Positions 34,793-46,630 of a stretch of DNA of 64,000 bases are shown here, piece by piece. A model generated the notes under the pieces. It was not told the origin of the DNA, searched no databases, and saw only the letters and a program-made list of their open reading frames with translations. Both the position numbers and the translations under genes were made by a program. The DNA is from Pochonia chlamydosporia 170 (lineage: Eukaryota; Ascomycota; Sordariomycetes; Hypocreales; Clavicipitaceae), in assembly GCF_001653235.2 (NCBI RefSeq), contig NC_035793.1, positions 3,534,001-3,598,000 on the forward strand. The letters run 5' to 3'. How positions within the stretch are numbered: position 1 is the stretch's first letter; every line of letters starts with the position of its first letter.

Positions 34793-36772
34793 ATGGGTCG
34801 GATAAAGAAGAAGGGCCAGGCCGGTGCGGCCAAAAACTACGTCACCAGAAACCAGGCTATTCGAAAACTTCAAATCAGCCTGCCTGACTTCCGTCAGCTA
34901 TGCATCTGGAAAGGAATCTACCCTCGCGAGCCGCGAAGCAAGAAGAAAGTTTCCAAGTCTTCGACCGCATCAACCACTTTTTACTACGCCAAGGATATCC
35001 AATATCTCCTCCACGAACCGCTTCTCCAGAAATTCCGCGATCAAAAGGTCTTGGAAAAGAAAATTTCAAAGGCATTGGGTCGTGGCGACGTTGGCGATGC
35101 TAAGCGGCTCGAAGGAAACGCTTCCCGACCGGAAAATACTGGCAAACCTCGATACACTCTTGACCATGTTGTCCGCGAGCGCTACCCGACGTTTGTCGAT
35201 GCCCTGAGAGACTTGGACGATTGTCTTTCCATGTTGTTCCTCTTTGCCAATCTGCCGTCTACGTCCAGCGTTCCCGCCAAGATGATTGCTCGTTGCGAAA
35301 GACTCTGCCTTGAGTTCCAGCACTATCTTATCGTCTCTCGAAGCCTGACCAAGTCTTTCCTGTCCATTAAGGGTATCTACTACCAAGCCAATATCCAGGG
35401 CGAGGATATCCTTTGGTTGGTGCCGTACAAGTTTAATCAGAGAGTTGTTGGCGATGTCGATTTCAGAATCATGGGCACGTTTGTCGAGTTTTACATGACT
35501 CTTTTGGGATTTATCAACTTCCGACTATACACCTCCATCGGCCTCAAGTACCCACCTAAGTTTGACGCCGTAAAGGATGAGAACGCTGCTGAGCTTGGTG
35601 CTTTCACTCTCGAAGGAAAGGCTTTGGTCGGTGTTGAGGAACCCAAGAAATTGGAGGATGCGTCACACAAGCCTGACCCCAAGACTCAAGCTGCTGTTGA
35701 CAAGGTTTTGAAGACTATCCAGAATGGTGAATCGACTGATGCCGCAGAGGAGACCGCGAATGGCGCTGCCGAAGCTGAGGAAGAAAATACCGGTGCCATT
35801 GACAAGTTCGAACCTGCGGCGCCTGGTGGTGATGTGCTGCTGCAACCGTCTTATAATGGAAACGATCACACCACTTTGTTTTCCAACTGCACGTTCTACC
35901 TGTCTCGAGAGACTCCCCGACAATCGCTTGAATTTATCTTGAAAGCATTCGGCTGCAAACGGGTCGGATGGGACCCTGTTCTGGGTGACGGAGCTTTCAC
36001 CACCGACGAGTTGGACCCCAACATCACCCACCAGATTGTCGACAGGCCCCCTATCCAGGCGGCAATGGAGGCGGATGGCGACGGTGAAGACAATCAGACG
36101 TCGCAAAAGTTGGCTGCCAATCGACGGGTCCCAGGACGAACATATGTCCAACCTCAATGGGTGTGGGATACCGTCAACGACGTGGAACTCAAGGAACCTC
36201 ACCTGTACGCCCCAGGTGCATCACTGCCACCGCATCTTAGTCCATTCGTCCAGAGCGTCCAGGGCTCATACGATCCCACAGTGCCCTTGGAGGAGCAGGA
36301 ACCCGAGGAAGAGGCCCTAGAGGCCGATGAGGATGGCGACGAATCTGTTGAAGGCATGGACGTTGCGGAAGAGGAGGAAGAGGATGAGGAAGAGGAAGAA
36401 GAAGACGAGGATGTAGACGTGGATGAAGACGAGGACGCTGATGAAGTGGAAGGCGACGCCGAAGAAGATGAGGACGAGGATGAGGCAGCACTTCGTCAAC
36501 AAGAACTTGAGGCAGAGCTGACTGGTGCCCCCGTCAAGGCCAAGGTGACCAGCAACAAAGCCAAGGCCAAGGAGCAGGCACGAAAGGCACTAAGCAAGAA
36601 GGCAAAGGAGGAAGCCGAGGACCTTGAGCGTGCCAAGGGTATGCTGAGCAAGAAGAAGAGAAAGCTGTATGAGCAGATGATCTACACAAATAACAAGAAG
36701 AACGCAGAGGACCAAAAGTTGAGAGCGAAGAGAAGAAAGCTGGAAAAGGAAAAGGCCAAGGGCAAGGCGTAA
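34793..36772 (+). CDS. NOP7: Pescadillo homolog, ribosome biogenesis factor Nop7
   Basis: Nucleolar component of the PeBoW complex (Nop7-Erb1-Ytm1) required for 60S subunit maturation. Single exon, 659 residues from ATG at 34793. The start [33 protein letters not shown] is the conserved pescadillo N-terminus and decides the start, although the frame stays open upstream. The pescadillo domain covers about 1-300. A BRCT domain lies at about 360-475, beginning [12 protein letters not shown] and including the tryptophan motif [11 protein letters not shown] very acidic run (about 500-580, Glu/Asp repeats) and a Lys-rich coiled-coil tail (about 585-659) follow, normal for fungal members. Length is usual. 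Confidence 0.96.
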   Translation: MGRIKKKGQAGAAKNYVTRNQAIRKLQISLPDFRQLCIWKGIYPREPRSKKKVSKSSTASTTFYYAKDIQYLLHEPLLQKFRDQKVLEKKISKALGRGDVGDAKRLEGNASRPENTGKPRYTLDHVVRERYPTFVDALRDLDDCLSMLFLFANLPSTSSVPAKMIARCERLCLEFQHYLIVSRSLTKSFLSIKGIYYQANIQGEDILWLVPYKFNQRVVGDVDFRIMGTFVEFYMTLLGFINFRLYTSIGLKYPPKFDAVKDENAAELGAFTLEGKALVGVEEPKKLEDASHKPDPKTQAAVDKVLKTIQNGESTDAAEETANGAAEAEEENTGAIDKFEPAAPGGDVLLQPSYNGNDHTTLFSNCTFYLSRETPRQSLEFILKAFGCKRVGWDPVLGDGAFTTDELDPNITHQIVDRPPIQAAMEADGDGEDNQTSQKLAANRRVPGRTYVQPQWVWDTVNDVELKEPHLYAPGASLPPHLSPFVQSVQGSYDPTVPLEEQEPEEEALEADEDGDESVEGMDVAEEEEEDEEEEEEDEDVDVDEDEDADEVEGDAEEDEDEDEAALRQQELEAELTGAPVKAKVTSNKAKAKEQARKALSKKAKEEAEDLERAKGMLSKKKRKLYEQMIYTNNKKNAEDQKLRAKRRKLEKEKAKGKA

Positions 36773-37102
36773 TTCGGACTGTTTAATTATTGTCAATAAA
36801 TGTGTATAGATGAGTTACTTTGGTGTTTGCTCATTCAATTGAACGAGAATGTGACTGAAGACGTGACCTGCATGAGGTTGAATGCTGAAGACTGACTGGA
36901 GTGGGTGGCGCCTGCATTTTGAGAAGTGAGCAACCCACTTTTGCCGACCAATTTTGCCAAATACATCAACATCCGCTGGCGGCATGAACTTACGGCCATT
37001 TCATAAATCTCTAATAATACATCTCCTTATAAATTCATCCATATAGCTCGTGCTCCAACAGATGCGGAGACGCTCATTTTCATCCGATCACATGCGGTGA
37101 GC
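36773..37102. other. Short spacer between NOP7 and the Rrn9-domain gene
   Basis: 330 bp between two plus-strand genes, holding the NOP7 3' end and the promoter of the next gene. No other element recognised. Confidence 0.5.
36795..36800 (+). terminator. Probable polyadenylation signal of NOP7
   Basis: AATAAA 23 nt after the NOP7 stop codon, in an AT-rich context. Confidence 0.45.
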
Positions 37103-39124
37103 ATGGACGACAACTCGACCCCCAATTGGGACCTTGACAGCGATGAAATTGCATCCGTTGCATCAGAAGACTTACACGACAATCGGCCAAACCGCTGGAA
37201 GGGGCCAAAGTCGACATGGAGACAGTTGACTATAGAGGAGAGGCTGCTCTGGCGCTCTATGCGACAGCTTGCCGACAAGGATTTGAGTGCGCACTTGTAT
37301 GATGCATTTGCGCTGAAGAGACAAGGAAGAGATCCATCCACCGCAGAGAACCTCACTGTTACGACGGTATGTTGAGTGTATTTCCCACTTCAATCTCTAT
37401 CTCCAATCGACTTGGCCTCTACAATGAGAGACTATGGTGAACCGAGACTGACTATTTTGTAGGAAGACGGACAACAACAAATTTGGGCGCCACCAAAGAT
37501 ATGGACGGCATGGCCACTAAGGGAGAAGCATGTCCCACCAGAAGGACTGTTCCAAAAACAAAACGATGAAGATGAGAAGTATACATTCCGGAAAGAAGAA
37601 GCGACGATGCCTAGCACTGCGCTGCAGGATGAGCTCACAGCGACGGTGTTGCGTCTAGCAAAGGACCGATATGGACGACGGTCGAGACGTCGCCCTGTTT
37701 ATCAGTCCATTGAAGGCCCTTCCAGTCCAATGCGGACCTCAATGCGGACAAGATCAAGAGCCCGGTCTGAAGATGAATCCTCGCTTCCGTCCTCACCTCC
37801 TGTTCCAAAGCTGCAATCGGACAGTGAAAACATGTCTCTCGATGAAGACGAAGACGATTCAAGCGATGGTGACGATGAAACGGAATACGAGGGTTCAGAA
37901 GTCGCTCACCAAGGAAAAGGGAAGACTTTCGAGCCAACCGTATCTTCAAATGACGATTTGTCAAGCAAGCTCCTCCTACCATCCGTCCGCCATATCCTCA
38001 GCCAACTAGACCGCACTCTCACCATTCTCCATAATGCCCGCGTCGCAGGGCTAAACTACCTTTCCGACTCGGATTCATCCACGGAAGAAGATTCAGAGCC
38101 AGGAACCCCTCGCAGGAGAGGCCGTCCGAGAAGCACTCCCCAACCGGGCAAACCGGGAGACGAGCCATCAACTCCAAAACAGCACAATTTGCAAGGACCT
38201 CGTCCTCGTGGTCGTCCTCGTAAGGTCCACACTCCAAGAGAGGGCGAAACACAAGAGCAAATGCAGCTGCGAGTAGCTAGGGAAAGTCACAGACGACTCC
38301 CCACGACGTCCGAGGACAGAGATGCCGCCTTTGAAGCATGGCTACGAGAAGGTGATCGTCGAATTGAACTTGAGAGATCACGTTCCAGAACGCCAGCCGA
38401 GGAATCTAAGCCCCAAGAAGAAGGGGCTGCTGAAACGAACATTGAGAGGAAACTGCGCCGCTGGGGGCTCAGAGACTGGAGTGATGTTGTCGGCGCTGCT
38501 GCATTGGCAGGCTTCCCTGACGCCGTTATCGCACGAACCACTAAACGGTGCGCAGATCTGTTCAATCAAGGAATGATTATCAGGCGGCTAGACGAGATTT
38601 CTGTATCCCGAAGGCCGGGATTCACCAGCACAGAGTACCACCCTTCGAAGATCGAATTATCCCCGTCTTCTTCCGAATCCGAACTCGAGCCGACGTTGAC
38701 GCTCTCCCAGCGCCGCATCACATCTCGCCAGACCTCACTTGCTCGCTCTTCGCAACCGCCCTCACCAGTAACTCCTCGGCGTGGTCGGTCCCTTTCGCAA
38801 GATCCTTCCCGCTCACGTTCTCGTTCCTCAGTGGGATTGCTCTTCTGTCCTGTTCCAACATGTGATCGTGCTGCTACCGGGTTTTCGAGACGTGGCAACC
38901 TTCGTCGACATATGCAGCTAGTTCATCCTGGCTATGCGTCTGACGAAGATGATTCAGATGATGAGATGGTTGGTTGTGTACATGTAGATGGGTTTTTGAA
39001 GTCGATTCAGCCAGGCAAAGGTTGGAGAGGGGAGGACGTGCTTACGAGGAAGAGGAAGAGGTTTTATGGTAGGAGTGTAAGTGTGGAGGACGGTGATGAT
39101 GAAGGTGATGGAAACCAATCGTGA
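37103..39124 (+). CDS. Rrn9-domain protein (RNA polymerase I upstream factor type) with C2H2 finger
   Basis: Exons 37103-37366 and 37463-39124 encode 641 residues. Residues about 35-80 (STWRQLTIEERLLWRSMR, then DLSAHLYDAFALKRQ) match the Rrn9 domain of the RNA polymerase I upstream activating factor, which promotes rDNA transcription. Beyond it lie long acidic and serine-rich stretches and two AT-hook-like blocks (RRRGRPRS, RPRGRPRK). A helical block follows (about 420-480, starting NIERKLRRWGLRDWSDVVG). A single C2H2-type zinc finger sits at about 550-574 (CPVPTCDRA...RHMQLVH). Yeast Rrn9 lacks this long finger-bearing extension, so direct orthology is plausible but not proven. The extra DNA-binding modules fit an rDNA-associated factor. 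The start is ATG 37103; an in-frame GTG is two codons upstream. The intron has a CTGAC branch point. Confidence 0.85.
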
Positions 39125-39338
39125 TTTGGGCTGCTGGCATTGCGGGAAATGCTATGGCACTGGAAGTTTGGTGACAAGTCTGAGGGCCGATGCAGATACT
39201 TGGCATCGGATTGGTGTATCCGCAATGCGTATTGATAGTGTATATATCGTAGCAACCGGTAATTAACTTCCAAGACCTGTTGTGGAGGGAGCTGAAATCA
39301 AGTTTTTAAATGGACTACATCTGTGTAACAATATGACT

Positions 39339-40241
39339 CTACAATTTGGCAGGCGGCTTGACATCAACCGGCGTCCACCACGGATAGTAAGCCAGGCCAT
39401 CTTCAATACTTCCATTGAACTCGGGCTGTCTCTTCTCCATGAAGCTGTCAACACCCTCCTTCGCATCCTTACCCCTAAACAGGCCATGGAACAGTCTACT
39501 CTCCAACAAATGCGCCTCCTCAGGCGAGTTCGTCTCCCTGTAAATCAAATCCTTCATCACCCTCGACGACACATTGCTCACATTGACACTAATATCCTCC
39601 GCAATCTTCAGCGCCGTAGGCAACACCTCCTCCGGAGCAACAACCTCACTAAACAGTCCGTCAAACAACTTATGACTAGCAGGGTAAACCGCCCCCGTAG
39701 TAGTCAAGTGCAAAGCCTTGGACGTCCCAATCAGCCGCGGCAAGAAGAAACTACTGCACGCCTCGAGACAGAATCCGCGTCTTCCAAAGACGAAGCCGAT
39801 TTTGGCCTCGGAACTAGCGATGCGTATATTGGCGGGGAGAGTCATGGTGATGCCTACGCCGACGGCGTGTCCGTTTATAGCCGCGATGACGGGCTTGTTG
39901 CATCTGTACATGGCGACGGAGATGCGGCCGCCCCCGTCGCGGTGGAGCTCGGCGGTGGTTGAGACGCCTTGCGGGGAGGAGAAGTCCATTCCTGCGCAGA
40001 ACATCTTGTTTTGGGCGTCAGAGGAGGTCAGGACGATGGCTTTTACACGGGGGTCCAGGGAGAGGGTGTTGAAGACGGTGACGAGGTTGTCGGCCATGAT
40101 GTCGGTGAAGCCATTGCGGTGGGAGGGGCGGTGGAGTTTGACGATGATGATGGGCGTGGGAGATGGTGACGATGGCGGGTGGTGAGAGATGAGGAGGGTT
40201 GGGAAGTTGAGCTTTTCGTAGGAGTCCGGTAGGGATGCCAT
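39339..40241 (-). CDS. Peroxisomal enoyl-CoA hydratase/isomerase family enzyme
   Basis: Single exon, 300 residues, crotonase fold. The CoA-binding and oxyanion-hole segments are visible: FCAGMDFS (81-88) and INGHAVGVGITMTLPANIR (122-140). A glutamate at 160 in GFCLEACSSFFLPRLIG lies where fungal delta3,delta2-enoyl-CoA isomerases (Eci1/Dci1 type) keep their catalytic Glu, while the first catalytic Glu of classical hydratases (in the GHAVG helix) is replaced by a Thr-Met-Thr stretch. This favours isomerase-like chemistry in beta-oxidation of unsaturated fatty acids, though the substrate is unproven. The C-terminus is AKL, a type 1 peroxisome targeting signal, so the enzyme should be in the peroxisome matrix. 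No introns. Confidence 0.9.
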   Translation of the reverse strand: MASLPDSYEKLNFPTLLISHHPPSSPSPTPIIIVKLHRPSHRNGFTDIMADNLVTVFNTLSLDPRVKAIVLTSSDAQNKMFCAGMDFSSPQGVSTTAELHRDGGGRISVAMYRCNKPVIAAINGHAVGVGITMTLPANIRIASSEAKIGFVFGRRGFCLEACSSFFLPRLIGTSKALHLTTTGAVYPASHKLFDGLFSEVVAPEEVLPTALKIAEDISVNVSNVSSRVMKDLIYRETNSPEEAHLLESRLFHGLFRGKDAKEGVDSFMEKRQPEFNGSIEDGLAYYPWWTPVDVKPPAKL

Positions 40242-41009
40242 ATTGGTGGTGAGGTTGAGAGTATGGCTTTGCTGGAGGAATGATATAGTTTAGCAGAATG
40301 TCCCAGGATGGAGGATGAGTGATGATAGGTGCCTGGTTAGGGGATAGTTTTATCTTGGTTGGAATTATACAGCTTGGTGGTTTGTATTTGGCTTTCAACA
40401 GCCGGTTGCCGAGGTTCAACTTGTGGAGGTGTTGGTGCTGCAGTTGAGCACCCGATGGGCATTTCTGCACAGTGATTTTCTTACTACATGATTTCTTCTA
40501 AAGAGAAGAGAAAAGACAAGTGCTGTATAATGCTAGATGGCAGGAAATATATTATCATATTTCATTCAACCACCTCTTGGTCAGTGCATATTTTGTACAT
40601 TCGGCTTCCATCCCGACCAAGGCAAAGTTCCGAATGGACATCCGGGGTAACTCAACTTACATAACCTAAATTCACAAAACCCATTTGATATCTGGTTGAA
40701 TGTGGACCCTCCAGCGCGCCTTCCCCCTCGATCGAATCAGAATGCTACCAAAGTAAGACACCCAGCCCAGACCACACACCAGAGTGACCAGACAGACCTC
40801 CATGTGTGAATGTTGAAGTGACTAAGCCGCCTCCTCTCTCGTCCGACGACCGACACAAATGAAGCCACCAAGTCTGCCAATCCCTGCCCATCACCACGCA
40901 ACAGCTCCAGCTCAGCTCCACTGCAGCTTGGGTCACTCTTTTGTTGCAAGTCTCTTGCCTCTGCAATGCCCCGACGTCAGGCTATGTCACGGCTGCACTT
41001 GTCCATAAT
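40242..41009. promoter_or_regulatory. Divergent region between the crotonase gene and the Clr5 gene
   Basis: 0.77 kb upstream of two divergent genes. No recognised gene; short frames only. Confidence 0.5.
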
Positions 41010-43286
41010 ATGGTATATGACTGGGACGCACATCAGCAGACATGTTATCGGCTGTACATCGAAGAGGGCAGGTCCCTCGAGGACATTATGGAACATTTGA
41101 AGAATGTTCACAAGTTCACACCGAGGTGAGTCACTCGTCCGCTCGTCACTCATACCTAGCACCAACGGGCACCACTTGGCGCCCTTTGGGAATCAACCCG
41201 TTCTGCCGGATACCATGTGTGTGTAGGCACATACATACATGCCATTACCAATTGCCCGCACTATCCGGCCATGGTGTGAATGGGGTAGACGTACCCTGAT
41301 CCGACTTTTGGTAGCTCCCCGTTCATGGATGGGATGCTTACCAGCTGTCTGGTGTGTTGCCGTTAAACCTGCTGCTCCTCATCCCACTTTTATCACTGTT
41401 CGGTTTGTAGAGAGTCAACTTCAACTCACACGAACCCCTCTAGCAAACGAGCATTTCAAACACAGTTTCGTCGTTGGAACTTTCCCCCAAAGCAACGCCC
41501 AGCGTACAAGAATGACCGCTTGGTAAGCCGCATCAAGGAGCTCTGGGAGAAGAATTTAGCCCAGAGAGAAATGCTGCGGATTTTAAACGAGGAAGATGGC
41601 TTTGATATCAAGGCTAGGGAACTTATGAGAGTACGAGCACGGCACCGGTGGCTGTTGAGAGTACCCAACGGAGATAAAGGCAAGGTCCTCTTTGGGGATG
41701 ACGACGACGACCAAACTGAGGGAGAGGATTTGCAAGGCTCGCCTGTACCCATGACAGATAGAAGTTCTCCCGCAGGTGCGAAGAACATCTTGTCTGGTAC
41801 CGGATCAGATACACAGCAAGATTCAGACCACGACCGGGGCGCTTCCACGGGGATTTCCAGGAGGAAGCGAAGAAGGGCGAGACAATCTGCCACAGGAGGC
41901 GAACCGGGATCGCTAAATCGTTTTCCATCAGAGATGACCCTCGACGAGGCACGAGTGATTCTTAGTCTTGATGTTTCGATATATCGTGCCCTGAGGACAC
42001 AGTTTCAGCAGATTTGCCACGACGAGAACGTGTCTAAGAAGACAACGGCAGGTGCGGAGAAGTGGGATGCAGTAAAGGCTCGGCTCGTTCGTCAGCTTCC
42101 GGAACTCCATAGCTTGTTGTGGGCAGGTAAAGAGAGTCCTGAGACTCGACAGCTTGCTCTAGATGTCATATGTACAGATGTTACAAAGCGAATGCGAACC
42201 ATGGAAACGAGGATGACACTGGCAGAAGCGAAGAACATCCTAGGAATAAATCCAGAGCAATCACGCGAGATGCGGATGGCTTTCCACCAAGTGCTTGCGG
42301 ATTCTGGCTTTACTTGCAAGTCAGACACGACACCGCAACAGTGGGAAGACTTGAAGCGCAAATGGGGAGACAAGTCAGGATTGGTAAGGCGAATAATGAT
42401 AAATATAAGGACAGACGGCGACGAAAAGCAAGAGCAGGCTCGTGCTTTGGAGGTCCTAGCTAAAGATATTATGAAGCGGCTACGGGATGAAAGAGGCCGC
42501 AAAGACTCACGGAAGCAGCACCAACAACAACAACACCACCACCAAATCTTGCCAATCAGCCCAGCCGTATCACCACATGCTGGGCAAACATCAACAGCTT
42601 CCAAAATGGGGCATGCGCGTAGTTCTCCGTCCAACGACCAGGTGGATCTGGCGGAGGGCATGGCAAATCCCAATTTCGATACCATGTCAGAGGTATCTCA
42701 TGCATCACAAATGGCCTTTAGTCCAGCAAGCAGCAGCATGGGCGGGCATTTATCGATATCACTGCAATCACAGGCGTCCAACATGTCAGATTCCCAAGAC
42801 GGCCTACCACAACCGTCCCGAGTTCTCGGCTCATCCCCGATGCCGCCCGGCATGGGACTGGAATCGCAAATGAGCTCGTCACTGCTACTCGGGCCCAACA
42901 CTCAAGCTGCGTTTATGGACCAATCCTACGTGCAGCAGCAGTTTGCACCGCCAGCTACATCAGCACCCGTATTTCCGCAAGTCCAACCAACATCTACGGC
43001 TTGTGCCATTTTCCTACGCCTCCACCCGTCATCGTCGAGCTACATCTCCAGTCCAAATATTTGGATAGCCACGCTTACTTCGCACTCAGTACAGGAGCTT
43101 CGGCAAGTAGCTGTCGCAAAGTTTCCCGGGACGGTGTGCGTCCGAGTGGAAGGCGTTCTTAAAGATGGAAAGGGATGTGAATTGCCGCTGCATATCGAAC
43201 AAGACCAAGAATTGGGCGCTTACTTGGCACACTTGGAAGGGACCGCCCCAACGTTCAACGTCCAACTTGTGTGGAAGACATCTTGA
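41010..43286 (+). CDS. Clr5-domain protein, putative transcriptional regulator
   Basis: Exons 41010-41125 and 41444-43286 join over a 318-bp intron to 652 residues. The N-terminal Clr5 domain is rebuilt across the junction: MVYDWDAHQQTCYRLYIEEG, then FTPSKRAFQTQFRRWNFPPK and an RIKELWEKNLAQREMLRILNE helix. This domain is widespread in fungi, is named after S. pombe Clr5, and is thought to act in gene regulation. Downstream are two weakly similar helical blocks (about 135-215 and 225-325), each beginning with TLDEAR or TLAEAK and an L.I / LGI segment, which look like an internal duplication. A Gln/His tract (about 335-345), a Ser/Met-rich low-complexity region and a folded-looking C-terminal ~100 residues (SACAIFLRLHPSSSSYISSP start) follow. 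Long first intron is unusual here; the domain continuity supports it. Confidence 0.85.
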
Positions 43287-43886
43287 AAAGAACATGAAAA
43301 AACCTAAGACAACAACCTCGGTAATCTATTGTGCTATCTGGCCACAGCGAATTTTCTTAGCGTATACTATTAGCGACTGCGCTTTTTCACCTTTAGACTG
43401 GTGTTTTGGGAGCCAAGGCGACTGTTGGGCTGGGCTTTTTGCCTATAATTTTATGGGGTATGCACGTATGCGTAACGAATTTAAATGACACACTTGATTG
43501 CGGCCTCTCCTCTTCTCAACTCCAAATGATGCAGATGAATTAAAGTGATCAAGCTCTGGCTATGTAAACCAGCTCGGTAATGGCAAGCCAATAAAAGTGA
43601 GTGGATTCGGATCCAAGCATCTCGGAGGTGCGGAGGGAGCTTGAGAATGCGCAGAATGTGGGGAGCGCCTCTGACGGCTGGACAAAATTCCGGCAAGCTC
43701 CAACAGCTTCGGAGGTCGAAATCCGTTCCAAGAGCACATCTGCAACCACAAGGTCTATTATCCGCGGAACAGCTATAAAACATCGCATTCCCGACACGAC
43801 AATTGCTGTCGCAGACGGAGGTTGTAGCTCATTCTGTAGGACTCTCAAGCATTGCGACTGGAAAGCGGTGCTGGAGACGATCTACA
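43287..43886. other. Intergenic spacer before D-lactate dehydrogenase
   Basis: 600 bp with no supported gene. The frame of the next gene stays open upstream to 43803 but only from a TTG, so the ATG at 43887 is used. Confidence 0.55.
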
Positions 43887-46019
43887 ATGGCGCAACTGCG
43901 ACTCCGGGCGATGCCCACCACAACGCTGCGAAGCTATGCTTCCGGAAGCTTGGCAGCGGTCCGTATTCCCCGGGCGATTGCGTCGCAAGTTACGAGAAGA
44001 TGCTACTCAACGGATCTCGAGCCCGAAAAGCCCAAGCCTCCGAGGCAGGGGAACGAGATGAAGTTGGGAAGGTCTTTCCAGGGCCAGGTGATGGGAAGTA
44101 TCGGTGCTCGGTTGAGAAGGGAGCGAGAACAGAGAGAGCAGTATGAACGATGGAGAAATATGACAGATCCTTCGAGGAATTGGATGGTGACGTTTCGTGA
44201 GTATCAATTGGGCATCTTACACACGAACAACGAGCTTTCAGTGGTAGCATGGGCATTAGTTGAGCTAATGGTGTTTAGTGTTTCTTTCCAGTATCAGCAT
44301 CGCATACTATATGGGTACGTTCTGGCCTCGCGATGCCGAACCTACATCGACCCTCCCGCTTTCAAAGGTCAAAGATCCGAAACATAACACGAAGCTCGAA
44401 AACATGCAGGCCGCCTGGGCCGACTTTGTCAAGATAGTTGGCAAGGAGCACGTTAGCACCCTCGAGACGGATATCGAACACCACGCCTCCTCTACCTGGT
44501 CTACGCATCAGCCCAAGCCGGACGAGAAGCCCTTCTGTGTGGTGTATCCGAGTAGCACCGAAGAGGTTTCAGAGATTATGAAGGTGTGCCACAAGCGACG
44601 CATTCCTGTTGTGGGCTACAGCGGCGGCACCAGCTTGGAGGGCCATTACACACAGACGCGCAGGGGAATATCTATCAACTTTGGTAGAATGAACAAGGTT
44701 CTTGCACTCCACAAAGATGACTTGGATGTTATTGTTCAGCCAGCTGTGGGATGGGAGTCATTGAACGATGACCTCGCCAAGGAGAACCTCTTCTTCCCGC
44801 CTGATCCGGGTCCAGGCGCCATGATTGGTGGCATGGTTGGAACTGGATGCAGTGGTACAAATGCCTACAGATACGGCACCATGCGTGAGTGGGTGCTCAG
44901 CTTGACCGTTGTCATGGCCGATGGCACCATTATCAAGACTAGACAGCGGCCGCGAAAGAGCTCTGCTGGATACGACCTCACGAAGCTTTTCATCGGGTCA
45001 GAGGGCACACTTGGTCTCGTCACGGAGGCTACGCTCAAGGTCACCGTGAAGCCTGTATCTACGAGTGTTGCTGTCTGTACTTTCCCGTCCATTCACCACG
45101 CCGCCACCTGCGTCAGTAAAGTTGTTGGTGAGGGTGTCCCGATAGCTGCTATTGAGATTCTCGACGACAACCAAATGAAGTTCATCAACTCGGCCGGTAT
45201 GACGTCGCGTTCATGGACTGAAGCTCCCACACTCTTTTTCAAATTTTCAGGCACTGCCGCAGGTGTGAAGGAGCAGATTTCACAAGTCCAGAACATGGCT
45301 AAGCAGGCCGGCAGTAGGACGTTTGAGTTTGCCAGAAACCAAGAGGAACAAGATGAATTGTGGAGCGCCAGGAAGGAAGCTCTCTGGAGCACCATGTCGG
45401 TAATGAAGGAGGGCGACAGAGTCTGGACTGGCGATGTTGCCGTCCCGATGAGCCGGCTGCCTCAGCTGATTGAGGAGACAAAGGAAGATATGCGCAAGAG
45501 TGGTCTGACGGCCTCGATTGTTGGGCATGTCGGCGATGGAAATTTCCACAGTGAGTAATGATGGTTTCAATATTTGGAGGGTGTCCATGCTGACTAGGGC
45601 TTCAGCAATCCTGACGTACAGTGAGCCTCAGCGAAACAAGGCTGAGGCCGTTGTGCACAAAATGGTGAAGCGCGCCATCGAGATGGAGGGAACCGTCACT
45701 GTAAGTCAGCTACCTATCTGCGACTACGTGGGTGAGGCCACTTAGCAGCGATGCCGGCAGTGTTAAGGAAACTAATGAGCTGTATCTAGGGTGAGCATGG
45801 CGTCGGGTTGGTAAAGCGAGATTATCTCCCTCATGAACTTGGCGAGTCGACTGTTGACGCAATGAGACAGGTAGGTCCATTTGAAGCTGACACTGTATAT
45901 ATCGCATGCCAACTGACTGTTTGTAGATCAAGAAGGCGTTTGATCCTCTCTGCTTGCTGAACTGTGACAAGATTGTTCGCATGCAGAAGCCGAAGAGGGG
46001 GGAAGTTGAAGATTGGTGA
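43887..46019 (+). CDS. DLD1: D-lactate dehydrogenase (cytochrome), mitochondrial
   Basis: FAD enzyme oxidising D-lactate to pyruvate with electron transfer to cytochrome c in the mitochondrial intermembrane space. Five exons: 43887-44196, 44279-45550, 45606-45700, 45790-45870, 45927-46019; joined length 1851 nt, 616 residues. The N-terminus is rich in Arg/Ser/Ala (a presequence) and is followed by a hydrophobic segment just after the first intron (LFLSSISIAYYMG), fitting inner-membrane anchoring. The FAD-binding PCMH domain shows PVVGYSGGTSLEGH, FFPPDPGPGAMIGGM and LFIGSEGTLGLVTEATLKV. The C-terminal cap shows VGHVGDGNFHTILTY, rebuilt over the second intron, and GEHGVGLVKRDYL, rebuilt over the third. 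All five exons are required for these motifs. The enzyme could also accept other 2-hydroxyacids (D-2-hydroxyglutarate type), but the anchor favours cytochrome D-LDH. Confidence 0.93.
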
Positions 46020-46630
46020 GGCGCAATATGATATCTTTTGTACACTAGGAGTCATTCAAATTTGTATGGGCTTGGGCTAGGTATTTAATCTTCCTACTAC
46101 AATCACAATTTCAAGACTAGACGTGTGATGCAAGTGGCGCCATCAACCTGAAGTGTTGAGGTCAAGAATTACAGGAATGCTGTCTGCTTAGTCATGCTGC
46201 CGCTTTGGGCGATACTTGCACAGGTCACAAAGCTTGATCACTCTAGTGCCCCGCGTCATGCCCAGCTGCCCCTCCATCGACTCCGTAGCGCATCACATGG
46301 CACGCACCTCCAAGAGTCCAAGCCATTCAGGTCCAAGAGACATCTCTAGCTCCAGCTCGTGACTTGGACCCGCGACTTGTCTGAGCGGACGACTTCATTC
46401 TCATCAACCTCACAAAACTTGAGATTGTATTTTGCTACTTGCATCACCAACGACATTTCATTCTACAAGCGATACTGGGACTGGAGTTGCTCTGCGACGT
46501 CCCACTGCCATCTGTCTCTACCATCAAAGCACACCAACCACGATAGTCTCAATCCCAACTTTGGCAGAGCTGTTTGCACAAGCTTAGCGCCAGCCTTTGG
46601 GAGGCTTTGCTTGCCTCCTAAACACACAGA
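46020..46630. promoter_or_regulatory. Spacer and leader before the PHAF1-like gene
   Basis: 0.6 kb. From about 46350 the plus strand is CT/CA-rich and looks like a leader. No gene recognised. Confidence 0.5.
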
